This document shows positions 36,106 through 41,879 of a stretch of 41,879 nucleotides of DNA, in pieces. Where the stretch lies: positions 1-41,879 of the forward strand of contig JAPSKH010000017.1 of the NCBI GenBank assembly GCA_031177765.1, in the 5' to 3' direction. Position 1 is the stretch's first letter. Each line of letters opens with the position of its first letter. A model generated the notes under the pieces. That model did no database searches, was not told the origin of the DNA, and saw only the letters and a list, made by a program, of their open reading frames with translations. A program made the position numbers and the translations under genes. The stretch comes from Microbacterium sp. (GTDB lineage: Bacteria > Actinomycetota > Actinomycetes > Actinomycetales > Microbacteriaceae).

Positions 36106-37485
36106 GTGAGCGCGTATCCGGCCTGGACGCCGGCATCCCGGCCCGGCATCATCCCGCTCCACCCGCTGACGTTCGGGACGATCCTCGGCCGCTCGTTCGC
36201 GGCGCTGCGACAGAACCCCCGCGTGCTGCTCGGCTTCGCGCTCATCGTGCAGACCCTCGCCTACATCGTCGTGCTGGTCGCCCTGCTCGCGGTCACGTGG
36301 GCCGCGTTCTCGCGCCTGGACACGCTCCGCCCCGGTACCGACGAGTACGACACGGTGCTGGCGGGATCGATCGGGATCACCGTGGTGGCGGGCATCGTGC
36401 TGGGGCTCGCCGCGGGAGCGCTGAGCGTGCTCGTGCAGGCGGTCGTGGTGGTCGAGGTGACCCACGCCGCCCTGGCCGAGAAGCTCTCGCTCGGTGCGCT
36501 GTGGCGCCAGGTGAAGCCCATCGCATGGCGGCTCATCGGCTACTCGTTCCTCGTCATCCTCGCCGTCGCCGCGCTCGTGACCGTCGTGGTTCTCGGGGTG
36601 ATCGGGATCGCGATGGTCGCACCGCCCGCCGCGATCGTCCTCACGATCCTCGTGATCCTCGCGGCCATCCCGCTGACGTGGTGGCTGATGATCAAGCTGC
36701 TGCTCGTGCCGGCGACGATCATCGTGGAGCACGCCACCATCTCCCAGGCGCTGGTGCGCTCCTGGACGCTCACGCGCGGCCGGTTCTGGCCGGCCCTCGG
36801 CGTCATCCTGGTGATCTCGGTCATCTTCGGAGCGGTGGCCCAGGTGGTGAGCATCCCGTTCACGTTCCTCTCGATGGGGCTGACCACGGTGGTCGCCCCG
36901 ACCGGCGATCCCGAGCCGAGCGCCATCATCGGGATGATCGCGACCGGCCTGCTCACCCAGGTCGTCACGCTCCTGCTGCAGTCGGTCGCCATCGTCGTGC
37001 AGTCCACGGCGACGGCGATCATCTACATCGACTGCCGCATGCGCCGCGAAGGACTGGACCTCGACCTGCTCGCCTACATCGAGCGCAGGGACGCCGGGGC
37101 GACCGATCTGGGCGACCCCTACCGTCAGAACGTCGGCCGAGTGATCGCGCCGCGCGGGTGGGCCACGCCCGGCTACGCCGCGCCGGGGGCCCTTCCGCTC
37201 GGCTACCCGGGTCAGCCGGGCGCGGGCGGCATCCCGCCGCACTCCGCCGGCTACGCCCACCCCACCGGGTACGTGATGCCGGGGCGGTCACCGGCCGCAC
37301 CATGGCCGTCGCCGGCGGCTCCGGGTCCCGCGTCGGCCCCCGCGCCGGCGGCCGAGGCGCCCGCGCCGGCATCCGAGCCGCCCGCGCCGGCATCCGCGCA
37401 GCCGGCCGCAGCGCAGGCCCCGTCGTCGACGACGTGGACCGCGCCCGGCGCTGCGGCTTCGGACAGCGACCGCGGAGCACCGTGA
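36106..37485 (+). CDS. multi-pass membrane protein with Ala/Pro-rich tail
   Basis: 459 residues from GTG 36106, with GGAAGGGGA 7 nt upstream. About six membrane segments (about 25-320) in a pattern like the membrane domain of glycerophosphodiester phosphodiesterases ('FGTILGRSFAALRQNPRVLLG', 'ISQALVRSWTLTRGRFWPALGVI', 'IIYIDCRMRREGLDLDL'), but no catalytic domain follows; instead there is a 110-residue Gly/Pro/Ala tail with APAPA repeats. First gene of the five-gene operon; overlaps the next start by 4 nt. Confidence 0.85.
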   Translation: MSAYPAWTPASRPGIIPLHPLTFGTILGRSFAALRQNPRVLLGFALIVQTLAYIVVLVALLAVTWAAFSRLDTLRPGTDEYDTVLAGSIGITVVAGIVLGLAAGALSVLVQAVVVVEVTHAALAEKLSLGALWRQVKPIAWRLIGYSFLVILAVAALVTVVVLGVIGIAMVAPPAAIVLTILVILAAIPLTWWLMIKLLLVPATIIVEHATISQALVRSWTLTRGRFWPALGVILVISVIFGAVAQVVSIPFTFLSMGLTTVVAPTGDPEPSAIIGMIATGLLTQVVTLLLQSVAIVVQSTATAIIYIDCRMRREGLDLDLLAYIERRDAGATDLGDPYRQNVGRVIAPRGWATPGYAAPGALPLGYPGQPGAGGIPPHSAGYAHPTGYVMPGRSPAAPWPSPAAPGPASAPAPAAEAPAPASEPPAPASAQPAAAQAPSSTTWTAPGAAASDSDRGAP

Positions 37486-38168
37486 GCCCGGCGGCTGCGC
37501 TCGCGCGTTCCGCCGACGCGGTGCCGCCGCTCACACCGGACGGCGACGAGGCGCGGGAGTGGGCGAAGCGGGAGCTGGCCGATCCCGTCTACGACATCGC
37601 GGAGCCGACGCCGTTCGATCGCATCGCGCGCGCGATCGGCGACTTCATCCAGTCCATCCTGTCGCCCGACGTCTCCGGCGGCTGGGCTTCGGCATTCGCG
37701 GTGGTCGCCGCTGTCGTGGTCGTGGTCGTCATCGTCGCGGCCTTCCTCGTGTGGGGCATGCCGCGCGCCTCGCGCCGGGCCGCTCGCGCATCGCCGGTCA
37801 TCCTCGGCGAAGCAGAGGTCCGCTCGGCGGCGCAGCTGCGCGCCGAGGCCGAGCGCCACGCCCGCGCCGGCGAGTGGGACGCGGCGGTGGTGCTGCGCTT
37901 CCGCTCGCTCGTGCGCGGATGCCTCGAGCGCGGCGTCGTGGACACTCCGCCGGGCGCCACCGTGCACGCCTTCGCGCGGGCGGCCTCGCGTGCCTTCCCC
38001 GATCTGGCCGACGAGCTGGAGGCCGCCGCGGTCGCGTTCGACGATGTCCGCTACCTGCGCAGACCCGGCACCGCGGAGACGTATCGCCTCGTCGCGGCGA
38101 CGGAGGACGCCGTCACGCGAGCGCGCCCGGGTCGGAAGGCAGCTCCCGTGCCGGCGGTGCCCGCGTGA
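37482..38168 (+). CDS. DUF4129 membrane protein
   Basis: 228 residues, GTG inside the previous stop. One membrane segment (about 69-91) is preceded by 'EWAKRELADPVYDIAEPTPFDRI' and followed by DUF4129 (about 115-210, 'AEAERHARAGEWDAAVVLRFRSLVRGCLERGVVDTPPGATVHAFARAASRAFP'). In other bacteria DUF4129 is the C-terminal part of TgpA-like transglutaminase membrane proteins; here it is alone. Coupled at both ends by 4-nt overlaps. Confidence 0.9.
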   Translation: MSPAAALARSADAVPPLTPDGDEAREWAKRELADPVYDIAEPTPFDRIARAIGDFIQSILSPDVSGGWASAFAVVAAVVVVVVIVAAFLVWGMPRASRRAARASPVILGEAEVRSAAQLRAEAERHARAGEWDAAVVLRFRSLVRGCLERGVVDTPPGATVHAFARAASRAFPDLADELEAAAVAFDDVRYLRRPGTAETYRLVAATEDAVTRARPGRKAAPVPAVPA

Positions 38169-39385
38169 GCGTCGGCACCTCCGGCTCCGCGCCGGCGGCG
38201 GCGGCAGCCGCCCGGGAACCGCACGCCACCCGCAGAACCGCGCCGCGTGCCCGGCGCATCGCCGCCTGGATCGCGATCGGCCTGGGGCTGCTGCTGATCG
38301 GCGGGATCGGCGCGGCGATCTCGGCGGCGAACCAGTGGGCCGAGCGAGACGCCCTCGATCCGGCATCCGCGGGGCCGGCGGGCACGCGCGCCCTCGCCGG
38401 AATCCTGCGTGAGCACGGCGTGGAGGTCGTGATCGCCCGGGACCGCGCCGCCGCGGCGGACGCCCTCGCCGGCGCGGCCGCGACCCTCGTCCTGCCGGAT
38501 GCTCCCGCACTGTCCGATGACGCCGTGCTGGAGATGGCCGATGCCGCCGACGACGTGGTGCTCGTCCAGCCCCGCGCGCGCACGCTGGACCTCCTCCTCC
38601 CCGGGTCGACGCCCGCCGGTGTCGCACCGGTCGGAGCCGTCGAGCCCGGATGCGCTCTCGGCGACGCGCAGCGGGCAGGACCGATCGAACCCGTCGGCGT
38701 CTTCACCGCCGCGCAGAACGCCACGGCGTGCTATCCCGCAGGGGACGGCCACGGACTCCTGGTCGCCACCGACGGGGACCGCAGGGTCGCCGCGGTCGAC
38801 GGCCGGGAGCTGTTCGTCAACGACCGCCTCGCCGACCACGGCAACGCCGCCCTCGCCCTGAACCTGGTGGGGAGGCATCCGGTCGTCGTCTGGTACGTGC
38901 CCAGCCCCGCCGACACCGACCTGTCCGACGCGGATCCGACCCTCGGTGAGCTCACTCCGCCCTGGGTGAGCCCCGTCATCGTGCTGCTGCTGGTCGCCGG
39001 CGTCGCCGCGGGCCTCTGGCGCGGCCGCCGATTCGGGCCGCTGGTGACCGAGCGGCTCCCGATCACGGTCCGCGCGTCCGAGACGACCGAGGGCCGCGCG
39101 CGGCTCTACGCCCGCTCTCGCGACGCCGTGCACGCGGCCGACCAGCTGCGCCTGGGGTCCCTGAGCCGGCTCGCGCGCATGCTGGCACTGGGCCCGGGCG
39201 CGTCGGCGACCGAGACCGCCGACGCCGCCGCGCTGCGGACCGGCCTGGACCGCGGCGCCGTGCGGGGCATCCTGATCGACGACGTTCCCCGCGGCGACGC
39301 CGAGCTCGTCGCACTCAGCTCTCGCCTTCGTCACCTCGAGGACGCCGTGCAGACGGCGATCCGCCCGGAAAGGAACCATCGATGA
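38165..39385 (+). CDS. DUF4350 membrane protein
   Basis: 406 residues, GTG start overlapping DUF4129 by 4 nt. Membrane segments at about 32-54 and 267-287 enclose a DUF4350 region ('LDPASAGPAGTRALAGILREHGVEVVIARD...LVLPDAPALSDDAV'), probably extracytoplasmic. The C-terminal 110 residues are cytoplasmic and helical. DUF4350 proteins are nearly always found with MoxR and DUF58 genes, as here. No enzymatic activity is known. Confidence 0.9.
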   Translation: MSVGTSGSAPAAAAAAREPHATRRTAPRARRIAAWIAIGLGLLLIGGIGAAISAANQWAERDALDPASAGPAGTRALAGILREHGVEVVIARDRAAAADALAGAAATLVLPDAPALSDDAVLEMADAADDVVLVQPRARTLDLLLPGSTPAGVAPVGAVEPGCALGDAQRAGPIEPVGVFTAAQNATACYPAGDGHGLLVATDGDRRVAAVDGRELFVNDRLADHGNAALALNLVGRHPVVVWYVPSPADTDLSDADPTLGELTPPWVSPVIVLLLVAGVAAGLWRGRRFGPLVTERLPITVRASETTEGRARLYARSRDAVHAADQLRLGSLSRLARMLALGPGASATETADAAALRTGLDRGAVRGILIDDVPRGDAELVALSSRLRHLEDAVQTAIRPERNHR

Positions 39386-40371
39386 CCGACCTCGCCCCCA
39401 CCCCGGATGCCGCTGCGGAGGACGCCGAGCTGCGCGAGGCGATGAACCGCGTGCGCCTCGAAGTCGGGAAGGCCGTCGTCGGTCAGGACGGCACCGTCAC
39501 GGGACTGCTCATCGCGCTGCTCGCGCGCGGTCACGTGCTGCTGGAGGGCGTGCCGGGCGTGGCCAAGACGCTGCTCGTGCGGGCCTTCTCCGCCGCGCTG
39601 GGCCTGGACACCAAGCGCATCCAGTTCACGCCCGACCTCATGCCCGGCGACGTCTCGGGGTCCCTCGTCTACGACGCCCGCACCGGCGAGTTCGAGTTCC
39701 GTCCGGGGCCGGTGTTCACCCACATCGTCCTCGCCGACGAGATCAATCGGACCCCGCCGAAGACGCAGGCGGCGCTGCTGGAGGCCATGGAGGAGCGCCA
39801 GGTCTCGACCGACGGCGTGACACGGCCTCTGCCCGAGCCGTTCCTCGTCGCGGCCACGCAGAACCCGATCGAGCACGAGGGCACCTACACGCTTCCCGAA
39901 GCGCAGCTGGACCGCTTCCTGCTGAAGCTGCACGTCGAGGTTCCCGCGCGGGACGCGGAGCTCGCCGTGCTGAGACGCCACGCCTCGGGGTTCGACCCGC
40001 GCGACCTCGGCGCGGCGGGACTGCAGCGCGCGGCGAGCCCGGATGAGATCCGCGCCGCCCAGCGTGCGGCGGCCGCCGTCACGGTCTCCGACGACGTCCT
40101 CGGGTACGTCGTCGACCTGGCACAGGCGACCCGCAGCAGCCCGTCGGTGCAGCTGGGCGTCAGCCCGCGCGCGGCGACCGCCCTGCTCGCCGCCGCGAAG
40201 GCGTGGGCCTGGCTGGGCGGCTACCCCGCCATCACGCCCGACCACGTGCAGACGATGCTCGTCCCCACGTGGCGGCATCGCATCCGGCTGCGTCCCGATG
40301 CCGAGCTGGAGGGCGTCTCCGTGGACGCCGTGCTCGGCTCGGTGCTGCAGCAGACGCGCGTGCCGGTCTGA
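39382..40371 (+). CDS. MoxR-family AAA+ ATPase
   Basis: 329 residues. Walker A GVPGVAKT (56-63), Walker B VLADEIN (116-122) followed by 'RTPPKTQAALLEAMEERQV', sensor 1 'ATQNP', and the C-terminal AAA lid. MoxR ATPases act as chaperones for the maturation of protein complexes, usually together with a VWA/DUF58 partner such as the next gene. ATG overlaps DUF4350 by 4 nt. Confidence 0.94.
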   Translation: MTDLAPTPDAAAEDAELREAMNRVRLEVGKAVVGQDGTVTGLLIALLARGHVLLEGVPGVAKTLLVRAFSAALGLDTKRIQFTPDLMPGDVSGSLVYDARTGEFEFRPGPVFTHIVLADEINRTPPKTQAALLEAMEERQVSTDGVTRPLPEPFLVAATQNPIEHEGTYTLPEAQLDRFLLKLHVEVPARDAELAVLRRHASGFDPRDLGAAGLQRAASPDEIRAAQRAAAAVTVSDDVLGYVVDLAQATRSSPSVQLGVSPRAATALLAAAKAWAWLGGYPAITPDHVQTMLVPTWRHRIRLRPDAELEGVSVDAVLGSVLQQTRVPV

Positions 40372-40384
40372 TCCGCCTCCGCTC

Positions 40385-41686
40385 ATGTACGTCACCGGTC
40401 GTCTCCCGCTGCTGCTGATCCTCGGCGCGGCCCCCGTCGTGCTGCTGTCGGCGGGCGGCGTGAACGCCTGGCTGGCCACCGGCGGCTGGATCGTCCTGTG
40501 TGCGCTCGCGGCTTTCGGCGACGCCGCCGCGGCGGCGGATCCCCGACGTGTGGAGATCACGAGACGGATGCCGCGGCGCGTCCTGCTCGGACAGCCGGTC
40601 CTCGCCGAGCTCGACGTGCGGAACACCGGCGAGCGCACGCTGCGCGGGTGGCTGCGGGATGCGTGGCAGCCGACCGCCGGGGCGCCCTCGGACCGACCGG
40701 CGATCGACATCCCCCCGGGCGAGAGCCGGCGCATCGGCATCCCGCTGCTGCCGCGTCGCCGCGGCGAACTGCGATCGGGGTTCGTGGTCGTGCGCGCAGA
40801 CGGGCCGCTGCGGCTCGCCGGCCGCCAAGCGCGGATCGATGCGCCGGGCGGCGTGCGCGTCCTGCCGCCGTTCACCGCGCGCCGGCATCTGGCTTCCCGA
40901 TTCGCGCGTCTGCGGGAGCTCGACGGCAACACCAGCGTGCAGGTGCGCGGGCAGGGCACGGAGTTCGACAGCCTGCGCGAATACGTCCGCGGGGACGACG
41001 TGCGGTCGATCGACTGGCGCGCCACGGCCCGAGCGGGAACGACGATGCTGCGGACGTGGCGTCCGGAGCGCGACCGGCACGTCGTCCTCATGATCGACAC
41101 CGGCCGCACCGCGGCCGCCCGCGTCGGCGACGGCGTGCGCATGGACGCCGCGATGGAGGCGGCGCTGCTGCTGGCCGCCCTCGCCGCCCGGGCCGGTGAC
41201 CATGTGCACCTGCTGATGTTCGACCGCGTGGTGCGTGCGCGGGTGTCCCGCGTGGACGGCCCGGCGCTCCTGCCCGCGCTCGTGGATGCCATGGCGCCCG
41301 TCGAGCCCCAGCTCATCGACACGGATTGGGATGCCGCCTTCTCGCAGATCCGGACGCTGGCCCCGCGGCCCTCACTCGTCGTGCTGCTCACCGCGCAGGA
41401 CGCCGCCGAGGCGGCGCGCGGCTTCCTGGGTTCGCTTCCGGCGCTCGCGCGGGAAGCCCACGTGCTGGTCGGCACGGTGACCGGCGACAGACCGGCGATG
41501 CCCGCGCGCCCGGATGCCGCCGACGTGTACCGCGCGGCCGCCATCGAGCGCGCCGAGCGGGACGCCGCGGTCGTGGCCGCAGGCATCGCGCGAGCCGGGG
41601 CCGAGGCGATCGCCGACACGCCTGACGCGCTCCCGCCTCGGATCGCGGACCGCTACCTCGCGCTCAAGGCTGCCGGGCGCCTCTGA
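40385..41686 (+). CDS. DUF58 protein (VWA-like, MoxR partner)
   Basis: 433 residues. Two N-terminal membrane segments (about 6-45), a beta-rich 'LGQPVLAELDVRNTGERTLRGWLRD' region, then DUF58 with its signature 'GTEFDSLREYVRGDDVRSIDWRATAR' (about 191-217) and a VWA-like fold beginning 'RHVVLMIDTGR'. Starts 13 nt after moxR without an evident ribosome site, so coupling is likely. Last gene of the operon. Confidence 0.92.
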   Translation: MYVTGRLPLLLILGAAPVVLLSAGGVNAWLATGGWIVLCALAAFGDAAAAADPRRVEITRRMPRRVLLGQPVLAELDVRNTGERTLRGWLRDAWQPTAGAPSDRPAIDIPPGESRRIGIPLLPRRRGELRSGFVVVRADGPLRLAGRQARIDAPGGVRVLPPFTARRHLASRFARLRELDGNTSVQVRGQGTEFDSLREYVRGDDVRSIDWRATARAGTTMLRTWRPERDRHVVLMIDTGRTAAARVGDGVRMDAAMEAALLLAALAARAGDHVHLLMFDRVVRARVSRVDGPALLPALVDAMAPVEPQLIDTDWDAAFSQIRTLAPRPSLVVLLTAQDAAEAARGFLGSLPALAREAHVLVGTVTGDRPAMPARPDAADVYRAAAIERAERDAAVVAAGIARAGAEAIADTPDALPPRIADRYLALKAAGRL

Positions 41687-41769
41687 CCACCCCGGGCACA
41701 GGAACGCCGGATGCTGCGGCGAAACCGACACTCCGAGCGCGATTCCTGGGAAAAACCTGAGGATGCCGC

Positions 41770-41775
41770 TACTGT
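41770..41775 (+). promoter_or_regulatory. possible -10 of the aquaporin gene
   Basis: TACTGT, 24 nt before ATG 41800. No clear -35. An imperfect inverted repeat (CAGGAACGC near 41698 and GCGATTCCTG near 41739) lies upstream in the 113-nt gap. Confidence 0.3.
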
Positions 41776-41799
41776 CGGCCGCGGAGAAAGGAGTCCGCC

Positions 41800-41879
41800 A
41801 TGCCGGATACCACCGAAGCCCCGTCGACCGTCAACCGACTCGTCGCCGAGGCGTTGGGAACGTTTCTGCTCGTCTTCGG
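41800..41879 (+). CDS. aquaporin/MIP-family channel, N-terminal fragment
   Basis: The first 26 residues are visible, with AAAGGAG 6 nt before the ATG. 'VNRLVAEALGTFLLVFG' matches the start of the first membrane helix of AqpZ/GlpF channels (AExxGTFxLVxxG). The rest, including the NPA motifs, is outside the window. Confidence 0.75.
   Translation, partial: MPDTTEAPSTVNRLVAEALGTFLLVF

Overview
The window is about 42 kb of very GC-rich, densely coded chromosomal DNA from an actinobacterium, most likely Microbacteriaceae (Microbacterium-like). The evidence is the fused E2-E1 2-oxoglutarate decarboxylase, WhiB1, a SigR/RsrA redox switch, MtrA-MtrB-LpqB, an actinobacterial GuaB1, and an intrinsic set of very short intergenic regions with TAnnnT -10 boxes abutting start codons. 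I see no rRNA, tRNA, CRISPR array, insertion sequence or prophage. Both edges cut genes: the end of an old-yellow-enzyme oxidoreductase on the left and the start of an aquaporin on the right.

Layout. 1-5.4 kb: two CNNM/CBS membrane proteins (minus), a YihY/BrkB membrane protein, and guaB1. 5.5-9.3 kb: kgd. 9.4-17.2 kb: an APC permease and rsrA-sigR (minus), aroA-rsgA-bcp (plus), a small membrane protein, whiB1 and the PdtaS sensor kinase. 17.3-21.1 kb: a little-known block holding an orphan TadZ/CpaE-like ATPase lacking the Walker lysine, a SAF/CpaB-like membrane protein, a BldC-like HTH protein, a protein built from two similar Sm-like halves, an Rv3235-family protein and a short conserved hypothetical. 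21.2-30.2 kb: alanine aminotransferase, secA, an unknown lipoprotein, a PadR regulator with a clear palindromic operator, a DeaD RNA helicase and a long coiled-coil protein. 30.2-35.9 kb: mtrA-mtrB-lpqB-comF-hpf, all minus. 36.1-41.7 kb: a five-gene plus-strand operon (integral membrane protein, DUF4129, DUF4350, MoxR ATPase, DUF58), mostly joined by 4-nt ATGA/GTGA overlaps.

Most of the genes correspond to the Rv3219-Rv3246c neighbourhood of Mycobacterium tuberculosis (whiB1, pdtaS, rshA, sigH, aroA, rsgA, Rv3235, secA1, hpf, comF, lpqB, mtrB, mtrA), rearranged and with insertions. Functionally the window mixes cell-envelope homeostasis (MtrAB-LpqB, SecA, MoxR/DUF58), thiol and redox stress (SigR-RsrA, WhiB1, Bcp), ribosome and RNA handling (RsgA, HPF, DeaD) and central metabolism (Kgd, GuaB1, AroA, AlaA).

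The main cross-cutting observations are: at least eleven genes whose predicted -10 hexamer sits 5-8 nt before the start codon, implying leaderless mRNAs; a strongly over-represented GGATGC/GCATCC word that forms the stems of four of the five terminator hairpins; and three GTGGATAAC sites (two containing a perfect DnaA box) in intergenic regions around the TadZ-like/Sm-like block and secA.
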